Part shown: piece after piece, positions 1 through 12,400 of the stretch
How the letters are laid out: every line of letters begins with the position of its first letter
Numbering within the stretch: position 1 is the stretch's first letter
NCBI GenBank assembly: GCA_018466975.1
Contig: CM031553.1
Location: forward strand, 930,001 to 994,000
Origin: Sparassis latifolia
Taxonomy: Eukaryota > Basidiomycota > Agaricomycetes > Polyporales > Sparassidaceae
Length of the DNA stretch: 64,000 bases
Direction of reading: 5' to 3'
Program-made: the position numbers and the translations under genes
Notes under the pieces: model-generated
Seen by the model: the letters and a program-made list of their open reading frames with translations, nothing else
What the model was told of the DNA's origin: nothing
Databases searched by the model: none

Positions 1-423
1 CCGAGCTCACGGGTCGGTTCAGCCATCGGACTCGGAGCGCCACCTCGTGCTCAGGTATTTTCGTCTTCTCCTCATCCTCTATATTATTCTTCACCATCTC
101 CGACCAGCCCTGCTTTCTCCTCTTCCTCTTCTGGTCCCTCGCAACCACTGTCTCCCCCAGGATCGTCTCTTCGTTCGCCGTTATCCCGCTATCTTACTTG
201 GAATTCTAGTAGTGCCCGCAGGGAGGTGCGTATATCATCTCCTCGTGCTCCGTGCGTTTCGTTGACCCTATTGTCTCCATCATCAGCATAACGTGAGCGC
301 ATGCGCCGCGGGCCTCTTTCTGCGCCGCGTCACTGACGGCGTGCCCAGTTATAGGATAACGACCGTACTAGCGCAATACACTCGCTTGCATCACCTCAGA
401 CCTTGAACATACACCTCGGTATA
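1..423. other. 5' flank of ste12
   Basis: No gene is supported here. The strand that is sense for ste12 is pyrimidine-rich (C/T tracts between about 60 and 160), which is typical of basidiomycete promoters and 5' leaders. A short open frame at 47-265 is hydrophobic at its start but has no recognisable domain; I regard it as chance. Confidence 0.5.
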
Positions 424-3400
424 ATGGACACCCTCGTGTCTCAGCATCCCCTGCAGCATCCCTTGCAGAATCACACAATTCTCGAGTCCATGCCCTACTC
501 ACAGTCCCCTGGTCCATCCGCCCAGTCATCGCCCAATCCATATCAGCAGCAGATGCAGTATTCCGCGCACGACGACCAAGGGCTGCGGCATCGCTACGAA
601 CAGCATTTGCTGTTCGACGGTCCGCATCCAGGTTCGTCCCTGCAGATATCCACAGGAGCCGTGTCGCATGCGCACGAGCCAGAGGAGGAGACTGCGCACC
701 CACTGCGATCAAAGCCGACCCTGCTGAATCACCAAGAGAGCCACACACTCACCGGCCACAGTGACCAGGAACCTGCCCACCCATCCATCGCTGACTCGAT
801 CACCATGGGACAGCCAGGCCCGTTTGGCGGGCTTACGCGCCTGTTGACGCATCAAGAGCGCGAACTGCTCAATCATCTCGATCGGCTCAAGTTCTTCCTC
901 GCCACCGCCCCGTCGCGGTGGAGTTCCGACGACGACGGTATGATGACTTCAGCTACGTCTGGGCTACCTGTTGGCCACCCCAACTCAGCGCATCCTGCGC
1001 TCAACCGTTTCCTCCTGCCCAATGCTGAATACGTGTCGTGCGTTCTATGGGGCGGTCTGTATCACATAACGGGCACCGATATTGTCCGAGCGCTCGTCTT
1101 TCGCTTTGAAGCATTTGGCAGGCCTGTCAGAAATATGAAGAAGTTTGAGGAGGGAGTATTCAGTGACCTGCGGAATCTGAAGCCAGGTGTTGATGCTTGT
1201 CTTGAGGAACCGAAAGTAGGTGTCTACACTTCTCGTTCAAGAAGCTGTCTCACGTCCATTATTTATCTCGCTGATCTTCTGCAGTCACCTTTCCTTGATT
1301 TACTGTTCAAGTATCAGTGTATCCGCACCCAGAAAAAGCAGAAAGTGTTCTATTGGTACGTTCCCTGAGGCTGTGTGCATGCACGATCTCACGGTGCCTT
1401 CCCCAGGTTTTCGGTACCTCATGATCGTCTCTTCCTGGACGCGCTCGAGCGCGATCTGAAGCGTGAGAAGATGGGGCTGGAATCTACAACCGTCGTCACA
1501 GGCGAGCCAGCATTGTCGTTCACGTACGACCCAAAGCGTTCTTTGTATGACCAGTTCAGCAAGGCACAGGGTGGCGTCGAGGGAGAGGGCGAACTTGAAG
1601 CCGCCGTGCGAAGAGCGGATGATTCGCACAGCGAGAGCGAACACTCTAATGACAGTCCCAGCGGATCGCAGAAGGCCATGTCCGATGTCGATACCTCTAC
1701 TGATGAGATGAATGCCGAAGAGGGCCCCTCTACGAAACGGAACAAAACTCTCCCTCCTGCGCTGCAGGGCCCGAACTCTGCATTTTTCTCGATGTTCTCG
1801 TTATTCGAGGGGTCTCCCACATACAAACAGCGCCGCAAGAAGATACACAAGGGCTCGCGGAAGAGCCCGAACGCGACTGAGGGCGTGGACGATGGTGCGG
1901 GCGTGCAGGAAATGCGTACGCCGGAACCACACATCGACCGCTTCGGACGAGATACCACGCGCATGAGCGCGGCGGAGATGTTCATGGCGCAGGCGCGCGG
2001 TGACTTTGGGGGACAATCGAACCCCGATTTATTAGCGACGCAGCGGGACAGGCAGCGACGTCTGGAGGCTCACGCCAGCTCTACTTTGGGCAGCCGCCAG
2101 AGTCGACCCCCGTACCTAGCCGACCTCACCGGCCCCGGTGTCGCCGGCTCAGCAATTGCTCAGGCGCCCTCATCGGCCCCTGCACAGTATCCCCCAACGT
2201 CGAACGTGCATCCATCTCTGCTTGCTCAGAGCCCGATGTCCATTAACCGTCCACATGTAGAGCAGAGGCATACGTATCCGGCGATGGCCTTCCAACAGCC
2301 GCAGCTGCGGTCGAACACGCAGCCATACCCGGCCGACGCTATTGGAATGTCGACCTCCTGGCAACTCGCGTCTGACGGTGGCATGCCGTTCCCGCGGACG
2401 AAGGCGTTTGTGTGCCCCCTCTTCTCGTGCGGCCGGATGTTTAAGCGCACGGAGCACCTCAAGCGCCACCTGCGTACGCACACGCTCGAGCGGCCGTACC
2501 AGTGCCAGCGGTGCAGGAAGCGGTTCTCGCGGTCGGACAACCTCAACCAGCACTATCGCGTGCATCTGCGCGATGGCGGATCGCTTGTACCGCTCGAGGA
2601 CGAAGCGGGCAACGCGGACGTGGACAGCGAGGAGATCGACGAGCTCGAGGGTGACGAGGACTCGCTGGACGGCACCATGGAATACCTTGGCGGGATCGCG
2701 AGCATGCCGAGTGTGCACATGTGCGAAGTCGAGGTGCAGGGGCAGGTGACTGAGGTGCAGGGCGACGAAGAGGGTCTCGTGATGGCCACGGGCGCGGTCA
2801 ACCCCACTGTGACTCCAGATGCGAGGATGGACGGCGCGGACGGCCAGGAGGCGTATTACAGCGACAGCATGGCGCATGTCGTGCGCGGATCACCCGACCA
2901 GAGCTCGTATCTGGCGATGAACGCGTCCCCGGGCGTGCAGTGGGCGACGGTCAGACAGGATCCAGGGTCATCATTCACCTCGGGTGCTATGGCGTCTCAT
3001 CACGCTCGGGCGAACTCGTACTCTGCGCCTGGTGCGGAGTATGTTACGTCAATATCTGCTCCTTCGCAGAAGGCGACATTCGACCACTCCTCGTTGTACC
3101 CTGCAGACCTGGATATGAGCGGCCCTGGACCCATCAGGAGGCACCGGAGCGCCACGCCGACGATATCAAAATACGGGGAGTCAATCAGGAGGCCGTACTC
3201 GGCAGCTGTCTCCGAGCATGGATCCCCAGCACCCGCCAGCCGGTCGTATCATCCGTACGCCCTCGCTGCGCAGATTCATTCCGCCGAGTCGAGTCCCATG
3301 GTGTACACCGTTCCTCTGGGTTATTCTGCTTCGCAACGCTTAGTCAATCGCTCCGGCTCACATTCGCGCTCAAACTCTGGGTGTCAGCTCCAGGATCAGA

Positions 3401-3690
3401 TGCAGCAGATGCTCAATCTCGAACAGATGGATGCGGAAACGATGGCCTTCGCCGAGGAGGCCGTCTCTACCCACGCTGTTCCATTCAACAACGCTACCTA
3501 TTGCACGGACTCTCCGATGCAATATGCGGCAGTCGGCGGGTCGTTCGAGCTGGAGTTGGCACCGGACCCGCAAAACATGCAGGCGATATACAACGATCTA
3601 GACATGTCCAATGCCCAGGACGCACAATTCCCACCATCGCTCGGCGTTGGCTACTACTCTACTCTGCCGCATGGCGAGATCTCCATGTGA
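424..3690 (+). CDS. ste12: STE12-type homeodomain + C2H2 transcription factor
   Basis: Transcription factor at the end of the pheromone/filamentation MAPK pathway; it binds pheromone-response elements in the nucleus. Exons: 424-1215, 1285-1355, 1407-3690 (about 1048 aa). The first two introns have clean GT-AG borders and the phases fit, giving the family-typical stretch [20 protein letters not shown] across the second junction. The STE homeodomain-like region covers about residues 140-320, followed by the conserved [10 protein letters not shown] block. Two C2H2 zinc fingers lie near residues 620-675 (C-x4-C and C-x2-C pairs, each with H-x3-H, linked by [10 protein letters not shown]). The two fingers after the STE domain mark the filamentous-fungal/basidiomycete class; Saccharomyces Ste12 lacks them. 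The rest is low-complexity and Ser/Pro/Gln-rich. The start is the first ATG in good context. Convergent with vps36. Confidence 0.93.
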
Positions 3691-5177
3691 ACGCTGCTTC
3701 CCATTGTTCGACTGCAAGAGAGCATAATCTAACTTCTATGTCAATCGCTAATTGATACTCACCTCGTCCCCCCCCGGAATGTCTCTAATGTATTAACACA
3801 TCTCCACTGACTTGCTATCTTTCACCTTCATCGTTGCGTTGTCTCGTCACACTCGCGGTCACTTGTGATTTCCCGATCCACATACTGTGCCCTCTGTTGA
3901 ACCCTGTGCTCTCCCGGCCTATTGCTCGCCATAATTATATACGCTAGACGCGTCCTTCGTCTGGATCTTTTCTCTGTACTTACTTTTCGTCCTATTCGTT
4001 GTGATGCCATCATCCTATCTATAGCCTATAGTCCCTTGCAAGACGCACCCGTTTATTGCTGTCTGCTATCATCCTAATCTGCGCTCATCAGTAAATTCGT
4101 CGTCGTAGTCCGCTCTGTTTCTTTCGCTTAGCCTGCTGCGGCAGATGTGTAGCTATAAACTATGTTATCATTCGGACAGTATTGGTTCCAGGAATCTAAT
4201 TTCAGTTCTTGGATTGGTATGGACGGAATCTTGGCCGACGATCATCATTCGAATTCAGGCCTTGTGGCGTGCTGATCTGCATGGCAGTGCAACTTACTGG
4301 AATTGACCATTGTACGTCTACTTCTGGTGGGTCACCGCGTTTAGGGAAAGTTCGCCATGTCCTCTATCTTGAGAATACAGCATGGGGCTTGCTTGCTATG
4401 CTCTGCGAGATAACCTGGAAACACCTCCGTTGTCTCGCAAATAAGGAGACCCTCCATCCTTATCGGATCACGCACCATCCATCCATGCGGCATCACCAGC
4501 TGATCACCACCGGGACTTGATCCTGCACACCGCCGTGCTCGCGCAGACGATCCCGACAGATTCAAAGTCCTTTTTATAGGTCGACGGTAGGCATCTAGCT
4601 CCGGGGCGTCTATAGCCCATGGAAGTAGCCGCATTCTATCTGAAGAAGGACCTTATAAGAACTAGGCACTGCTTCTGTGTAGTGGAAGAAGCATCCATGC
4701 CACGTTCTGTCGATCCACAAGGATCTCCATTTAGGCCTCTCAAGTGCTACTACTCACCTTTTCGTCTCGTTCATCAATGACTGATATGTGTCGGGGCTGT
4801 GTGCATGCCGATTTCCATCGAAGCTTGTCGGCGCAGCAAGTAGAAGTCCCAGAAGAACAAATAGAAGCAGATCAAGGCGACGCTTGGGACGAAGTTCTAA
4901 ATGGACCGATACAGGACTACCCGTCAGCTCTGTCGCTTGAACCCAAGATGACATTAACAACCATCTCATGCATCGTCTAAGTGAACAGTTTCAGTGCACA
5001 CCATGGTATGTCGATCTGCGGGGCACAGAGAAATTACGGTGAGCGAACTATTTAAAAATCGATAATTCTTTGCTTGGCATATAATTCACTGATGCTCGGT
5101 AGAAAAAAAAATAACGACTCAATTTCATATCTTCTATGATCAAGAGCGCATTCTACGCACCTCAAGCTACATCTCGA
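3691..5177. other. intergenic, between convergent ste12 and vps36 ends
   Basis: About 1.5 kb lying 3' of both neighbours. T/C-rich just after ste12, as in a 3' UTR. Short open frames (for example 4744-4980) have no recognisable domain. I see no RNA gene and no mobile-element end. Confidence 0.5.
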
Positions 5178-7841
5178 TCAACTTGCCTGCCCATCCCACT
5201 CATACCCTTGGAATATGTTTACCCACCACGTTACCTCACCGCCCCATCCTTGGTCTCCGACGGCAGAGAAGCTAATGCCAGCGCCCCCTTCGTCTCGGCA
5301 GATCTCGCCCTCGTGCTCTACTTCAGTAACCATCTCATCGACTAGTCCGATTGGGAGCCCCTCTTCTTGCGCAACCTCCACGGTAGTCTTCGGTCCGGCT
5401 AATGTAAAAAAGTATCAGCGAGCACGCTCAGAAAATTGAAATATCCGTAGACAGAGTAACAAAACATCGACTTCTACGATATCTTTGAAAACATATAACT
5501 CACCTAGTGTGAGCAACCCCACTAGCCGTGATGCAAATGCAGCTTTCGTATACGGCGGAGTATGTAACACAGACAGGCCCGACGACGGGAATGTGCGCAT
5601 GTGTATTGGCGGTGAAGTATGTTGCGGCAACTGAGGGAGAACCTGCAGAAATGTATCAGGCGGTATCAAGGCTATGTACAGGTCAGGCTATAATTAGTAT
5701 AGACGGTACGGCGGGAAGATGCGCACCGACGCCTCTCGCACGATTCCATCCTCCCCACACTTCATCCAGCCCGACAATTCCCCGCTTGCGCATCATGCCT
5801 TCATCTCTATCTCGACCTTGAAGTATTCCCGCGAGCTCTCGTGCTAATTCTTCCACCCATTTGCGCTCGTCGTGGATCATATCCAGTGTCACCGGCGCAT
5901 TGGCCATCTGCAGCCCGAGCTGGGCCAGTGACGAGCGGATGAAGGTTGCTTCCTCTGGTTCGACGGCTTCTGTCGTCATCGGAGGTCCTAAGGAGCTTAC
6001 AGCTGTGACGTTAGACGGACTGAGGGCGGCAGAGGCGCTAGAGCTGGCTACAGGGGACGTAGATGTAACAGCGGTGATATTACTTGCGGTAAACGAAGCG
6101 GCAGTGAGCCGCTCGTTCAGGTCCTGGGCGAGCCGCACCATATCCTTCCATTTGACCATAAGAGCCTCCAGGTCTTGCAGAGCATCTTCCAGGTCCGTCT
6201 GCGCTGTGGCCGCAGTGGTTTCCACAGTGCGAAGAATACCGTCTGCAGAAAGATGAGCATTATAACTCACAACTAAGCAGTCCCAAAGAGGACACTCACT
6301 AATTCCCGAGGTCCCAGTTGTAGTACTAGTACCCGACTCAGCAAAGCGAGAGCTTGCAGAGATATTGCCGAACCCCTTTGTCTATGTTGTGAGGAGATTG
6401 AACAAAGTGGAGACGAAAATTAGTTGGTGTTTTATCAATGCTTACCTCCCAACCCTTGCCAAGCAGGCTTCGCCGCAGGATACTGTAGAATGCTTTGTCT
6501 CCGCCCTTGCGGAAACTGACACGAATGATCCGCGACTCAGGTGAATCTGTATCATTTTCATCGGTTGGATCGACCATGGGAGTCGTAGAACGTGAGGCTG
6601 GGGCGGACTTCGCCGGAAAGTGAGGTGCAAGGACTGAGGATGACCTCGTCGGCAACGGGGTTCCACATATCTCGCAGGTCGAAAGGGAAGGATGATTAAA
6701 AAATGTACATGCGGGGCATGCCACTTCTTCCTGCTTGGAATCACCGTGGGTTGGGGGGGAACTCGACGGAAGAGGCGAAGACGCCGACGACATAGTCAAT
6801 TTGGACAAATTTAACGAGGACGATGGCAGCGAGGACGAGACGTAGGGAGAAATAGACGAGAGCGCGGACTTCGCAGGACTGCCGTTTGATGGCTTCACGG
6901 AAGCGCGCGGGACTCCACAGAGAGCACATACCCGCGATGCAGCAGGACTGAGCCCTGGCGGATTACGGTAGCTACAGACCTCACACTCCCACGAGTCGAA
7001 GGCCGGGTCGATAGCGACAAAGCTTGTTCCAGCTGTCATTACAGGGTCATCTGCGGCTGAACCATCCCCATTCGCTGTAGGAAGGGAATTCAAATACAGT
7101 GTGACTTTCGGCGAGCTGGTGAAGAGGCCGGCATAATATTCAGTCTTCGCGACGTGCGCTAGATCTAACCAGAAAGAGCGCCTGTATGGATGGGGTCCGT
7201 CTATGTAGAAGATACGGTGAGTTGTAGTGTAGATGGTGCCGGATTGATGAGGGGCAGATTTCTGAGTGCTGTAATGAGAGAGAATGAGAACGAGAGAAGC
7301 AAATAGGAATGCATGCAGAAGTGGCAAAGACGTGAATCCAAAAAATGGATGGAAATGAGCTACAGAATATTCCGTATTCAACAGTATCAATAACACCTGC
7401 ACACCTCGGAACGTGTCCAACCAAGTGCTCAATAACACCGGTTTAAGTCCACGCTCCCGCGCAATGCAGCTACCACCATCTGCATCCACTAAGTTACATC
7501 ACATGTTGTAATCATTCAGTGATGTGAAGCCAACGTATGGACATCGAGAGCTTCGTTACCAGGAATCAGTGAGCAAGGAGTTTTTCTGCAGTGACAATTC
7601 CAGTCACAGCATCATCGACCGATGATTGTTGCTGCAGACATGTACGCCGGGTAAGGATTCACTATGCGCCTCAAGGTACATAGCATTGTCTTCATGCGTG
7701 AAGTATCCGACCAATGAAAGTAACGTACCCATCGTATATACCAACACCTTCCTGGGATGCAAGCAAATCTTCGTCTTCGTAGAGTAAGGCTGGCACAGGG
7801 ATGGTACCATCCACACTTTTAGCATATCGTTTCAGACTCAT
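5178..7841 (-). CDS. vps36: ESCRT-II subunit Vps36
   Basis: Endosomal sorting factor: the GLUE domain binds phosphoinositide and ubiquitin, and the C-terminal winged helices assemble ESCRT-II with Vps22/Vps25. Exons on the minus strand: 7841-7729, 7268-6446, 6381-6300, 6242-5727, 5671-5504, 5398-5178 (about 640 aa); all phases agree. The N-terminus reads LLASQEGVGIYDG, a family hallmark, followed across intron 1 by the GTIYTTTHRIFYIDG strand of the GLUE/PH fold. Two Npl4-type zinc fingers (C-x2-C...C-x2-C; WECEVCSYRN and CPACTFFNHP) interrupt the GLUE domain, as in yeast Vps36. The C-terminal half carries the NRARG...LIPPDTF and RTFPSG motifs of the winged-helix region. Intron 1 is 460 nt, far longer than any other intron here. 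Divergent from the prefoldin gene. Confidence 0.93.
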
Positions 7842-8166
7842 GTCGGGCGAGTCAAGAGAGTTTATTGTGTGCAGTCAACACGTAGTTGGCCGTTTCGCAA
7901 CACCAGTCTAGTGCACCAAGGAGACAACACCAAGCTAGAAAGTCAGATCTCGACTAGTAGCATGCATTACAGTTGCGTAGGTCGGCGCGAACCAGTGAGG
8001 GTAGGTTAAAGATTAGATTAGATCATCCTGGGATTGGAGGCGCCGGTAGGCGCCGGTGCCTCCAATTCAAGGCCGGAGTTGCGAAGAGTTGTGTCCGTGC
8101 TACCACTACCTTTGAGGAGGTCAAACAAATTTTGTACTGATATCTGCACTTTACGGTCGAACAGGG
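7842..8166. promoter_or_regulatory. bidirectional promoter vps36 / prefoldin 3
   Basis: The 325 bases between the two divergent start codons must hold both promoters. At 8033-8066 there is an imperfect palindrome: ATTGGAGGCGCCGG and, 6 bases later, CCGGTGCCTCCAAT (one mismatch). Each outer edge is a CCAAT box, one facing each gene, which suggests a site for the CCAAT-binding Hap complex. The centre also repeats AGGCGCCGGT directly. Regulatory function is inferred. Confidence 0.5.
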
Positions 8167-9072
8167 ATGGCCTCTACGGTTGCTCAAAATCAAGAGAAGA
8201 ATCCCCGTGGCATTCCGAAGGCGCCTTTCATCGTACGTCCGAGGTCCGTACCTTGTCGCACGAAGAGAGTTGACATCCAGTGTTCAGGCTGATGTAGACG
8301 AATACCTAGGTCCGCATCCGGACCCAGAGACCTCTCTAAAAGAGTTCCAAGCAGCCCTTGCGTGCGTTCGATCCTCCTGAGTGCGTGGAGCACATAGTTG
8401 AATATCGGATGATCAGAAAATATCGGTACATGGATCATAATCTTGCCCAGCGTCGGCGTGGTCTGGAAGAGAAGATTCCTGATATCAAGAAGACCTTGAC
8501 CATGGTGGAATTTCTGCATGAGAGGAGAGTAAGCCGTGTCATGCATTGACTGCGTGATCACCGATGTCTGATTGGGGCTAAATGATCAAGGAAGGCAAGG
8601 GAAGGCCTGGTGAAGAATGCGACGAGGACGACGACCTGGAAGATGATGAGGACACATCCTCAAAGAAGCTCACGCGAACTACTTTCGAGTTGAATGATAC
8701 CCTGTTTGCAGAGGCGGAGTTAGAAGACACGGATACAGTCTATCTCTGGCTCGGGGTACGTCTTATTCTACTCACAATCCGCCTTCATACATCACACCGA
8801 TCCTGAGGTGAAACTAATGGCATTAAACCTCTCGTTAGGCGAATGTAATGCTATCTTACAAGCTTCCAGCTGCGATAGCACTATTATACGATAAGCTGAA
8901 GGCTGCAGAAGGCAGTTTGGAGGGTGTGGTAGAGGATCTGGAGTTCTTGCGAGAGCAAATCACAGTAATGGAAGTGAACACAGCAAGGGTGTATAATTGG
9001 GATGTAAAGCGGAGGAGGGAAGTGAGAGAAAGGGAAGTGAGAGAAGGGAAAACAGACGACAAGGTTGGGTGA
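8167..9072 (+). CDS. PAC10: prefoldin subunit 3 (VBP1/Pac10)
   Basis: Alpha-type subunit of the hexameric prefoldin chaperone, which hands unfolded actin and tubulin to the CCT chaperonin in the cytosol. Five exons: 8167-8232, 8288-8361, 8417-8528, 8591-8755, 8839-9072 (216 aa); introns of 55-83 nt with matching phases. Recognised from GIPKAPFI near the N-terminus, KYRYMDHNLAQRRRGLEEKI in the first coiled coil, YLWLGANVMLSY in the beta-hairpin region and EVNTARVYNWDVKRRR at the C-terminus, all in family order. An acidic insert (about residues 88-105, EECDEDDDLEDDED) sits between the first helix and the hairpin. The exon 4 acceptor could alternatively be six bases downstream. Shares its promoter with vps36. 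Confidence 0.93.
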
Positions 9073-9411
9073 AATATGTTACTCTACATCTTCTCTCTAG
9101 GTAAATCTGCATATTTTGGACGCGATTTCGATGTTAATCTCCTGGGCAGTAACTTGAAGGGTCAACGTTCAACGTTAACGTTAGGCGCTCCGAGTTATTT
9201 CTTCCGAGTCAAACCGGACTCTCCGGAAAGCAAACCGATCTGGCCAAAAATTGCGATCATGTGACTGTGACTGGAAACGCTATTAGGTGAGGCGTCTATT
9301 GCGCGCCTTGGTTTCACCCCCTACCACCATTGCCGCTTACCCCTCCTGCCATAACAGGGTTGACACAAGATCACTGACATACGAGAAGTAACTGGACACT
9401 AGTAGCACCTA
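9073..9411. other. intergenic, prefoldin 3 to IRC20-like gene
   Basis: 3' flank of the prefoldin gene and promoter of the next gene. Around 9160-9182 the bases form overlapping CAACGTT/AACGTT units. No gene seen. Confidence 0.4.
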
Positions 9412-12400
9412 ATGTTTTCCCAAACGACTTACCATTCGTTGTCACTTCGTCGCAAATCGTATGCTCAGCCAGTACTGGAGGCTACGACTCTCTTGGCTCT
9501 CCTCGAGGCGATCGCGGATGAAATTAGTGCACCACCAAAGATAGGGAAGGGAAAGAAACGAGCCCCATCTGAGACTGCAATTGCTCAGGGACGACGCAAG
9601 CGAACCAAGCTTTCGCCTTCAGGTGCCGATGAAGGAGAATCCGTACAGCAGACCATTCGTGTATATCATCACATCATGGAGATTGAATACACGACATTTG
9701 TTGATCCGTCCACACCAGACCAGTATGTTGACGAGGAGACCGCGGATCAGTATGGCTGGCGAGAAGACGAAGAAGCGGTCGCGTCGTGGCTGAAGACTCA
9801 TATATCTGATCAAGACCAAACGACTGCCATAGATCTCGGTCTCGTGGTTCTCGAATTGGACAAGTCAACTGGCGGAAAGACTTTGGTTGCATACTCAAAG
9901 GAGTCCCTCCGATTACTCGAACTCCCACCCATAGACAATGCCTTTGACGCAGACGCGCATGACATCCGTCTCCCTCATCTTCGCAACCCATTAGTCGCAT
10001 GCCAGATTCTACACACTTCTGGTCGTGCTGACATGTCCGCGCACCTGTATCTTGTCCCGAATGCGACAGAGACCGAGTCGTCAATACTTCCGTTTCTTTT
10101 GCGCATCGAGATAGAGGTATCCCTCGTCTTTCCCACAATATTTGCGCCTGTGCAACATAAAACAAAATGCGGTGCAAATGAAGTCGAGGAAGCACAACGA
10201 CGCGCCCTCCTGTATATGTTTCCCTCCCGTATGCTGCCAATAGAGTCCTTTCATGGGGCCGTCGACATTCCCCTTCTCTATTCAGTTGTTGGCCCTGCGC
10301 CTCGTCTTCACTCAGATTCTACGGAAGAAGAACTTCAGCCTGAGAAGCTGGTTCCGACGCTGCTCCCGTTCCAGCGCCGCAGTGCAGCATGGATGCTGGT
10401 ACGCGAAGGCAAGCACGTGTTGGAATCTGGTGGTATCGTTTCCAAGTCGTCTGCATCCGAAGGGTTGCCCCTGTTCTGGGAAGAAGTGCAAGTGGACGAC
10501 GATGTGCGCTGGTATCTCAACCGACTCCGTGGCATCCTGTCACCCGAAAGGCCGGAGAAAAATGAGGCCCTCGGAGGGATCCTCGCTGAGGAACCGGGGC
10601 TTGGAAAGACCCTGGAGTGCATTGCAGTCGTCATGCTCAACCCTGCCGTCGGTCGCGGGCCGAGTGTCAAAAGGTGGGACCCTGAGGCGAAGGTACATGT
10701 GAAGGAGATTAAGGTTCGTGTTTCTCTCTCTGGGTTTCAAGAAGACAATCACAAAATTGGCTTTAGACCACGCTCATCGTAACTCCCGCATCTCTTGCTA
10801 CACAGTGGGCAGATGAGTTCGCCCTGCACGCGCCTTCTCTCAAAGTGCTAGTGTACGAGGGTTGGACGAAGGTCCCAGTACCAATCACTCCTACCGACAT
10901 TGCGATATCGCGTGCCAGAAGGCAGCAATCGAAGAGTAAAGGAAGGAACGTAACAGCCGAGAGTCAAAGCAACGACAAGGGGAAAGACAAGCTCCTTGAT
11001 GTCATCGAAGTCGACGAAGATGAGGTGGACAATGACGACGATCTTATCGACTGGTGCATACACGTGAATACGTTTGATGTGTGCATCACGACATACAACG
11101 TATTGCAGCAGGACCTTGATGTCGCGCGTGCACCTCCGACACGGCCTCACCGTACGAATGTGCGATACCACGAGAACGTGCGTACCCGCAGTCCGTTGGT
11201 GGTGTGTGAATGGTACAGGGTCATCATGGACGAAGTGCAGATGGGTGGTGGTAAAAAATCTGAGTAAGATTGTTCTTCTAGTGCTGCGATTCTTTTCTTC
11301 GATTGCGCATAGTCACTGACATCCGCAATTTGATAGAGAAATGGTGTCGCTCATTCCGCGCCTCTCCTCTTTCGCAGTGTCCGGTACTCCTGCTCGTGCA
11401 CACGTCGGTGATCTCATTCATGTGCTTAAGTAAGTTGTCATGTAAAATTATGTATACTCCATGTGAAACTAACTCCTGCAGATTTCTACGGGTCACTGAC
11501 ATTGATCGGCCTCGTTCTTGGTTACGCCTCCTTAAGCCAGGATATGTGAACGAGTTTGTGTCGTTGTTCCGCAAATATACGGTCAGGTGCGTGTAGATAT
11601 TCACAGGTCCCTATTCAGTACGTTCAGTTAGTTCCTCAGGACTGTGAAGGCTGCCGTCAAGGACGAGCTGACAATCCCGCGTCAAACGCGCTTCCTCGTT
11701 CCTATCGAGCTAGGAAGAGTGGAACGTCATGTGAGTCGCACTTACCCTGGAGTATTACAAGCTAACACCTTGTTACACAGGTGTATGATCAGAACATGGA
11801 AAAGGCACTACTCGAGCTTGGCCTAGACATGCGCGGAGTAGCCGTAAGAGAAGGGTGGGAAGTTAATACTTCCGTCCTGCGAACGTGGCTGCGCAAGCTG
11901 CGGGGCATATGTACACATCCGCAAGTCGGTCAGCTGCAGAACCAGGCGGATAGATTGCATAAGCCTGGCGTGCTGAAGACTATTGGAGAAGTCCTTGAGG
12001 TACTTATCGTACCGGTAGTTCCCTGCATAACGAACTTCCAATGACCTAAACCTACAGGGTATGAAAGATCAGAACTGGCGGAATTTATCCGACGATCGCA
12101 AGGAAAAGGTCAGCCGCCGTGGGGATTGGCCTACAGTGACGTGCGACTGAATTCTACGTTAGATCCAAGTAACGACTAGGATCGCACAAATGCTTCAGCG
12201 GAACGATGACAATCCCACTAAATACCAGAATGCTTTGGATACCCTGTTGTCTGCAGAGAAAGAAGCACGTCAACTGATAGCTGACATAGAGGACGTAATA
12301 ACGGAGCACAACAAGAAGGGCGAGATCCTCAAAGAAGAGACAAAGAAGCTTAGAGAGGCCCGTGGCCAAGGTGTTGCAGAACGTGAACTTGCGGCGACCC

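Noticed and set aside
2170..2877. 235-codon minus-strand frame inside ste12
   Set aside because: His/Arg-rich antisense shadow of the zinc-finger exon with no domain of its own.
4744..4980. Short frame ending in S-C-I-V, resembling a CaaX box
   Set aside because: Only two residues follow the Cys, so there is no CaaX; the rest does not look like a pheromone precursor.
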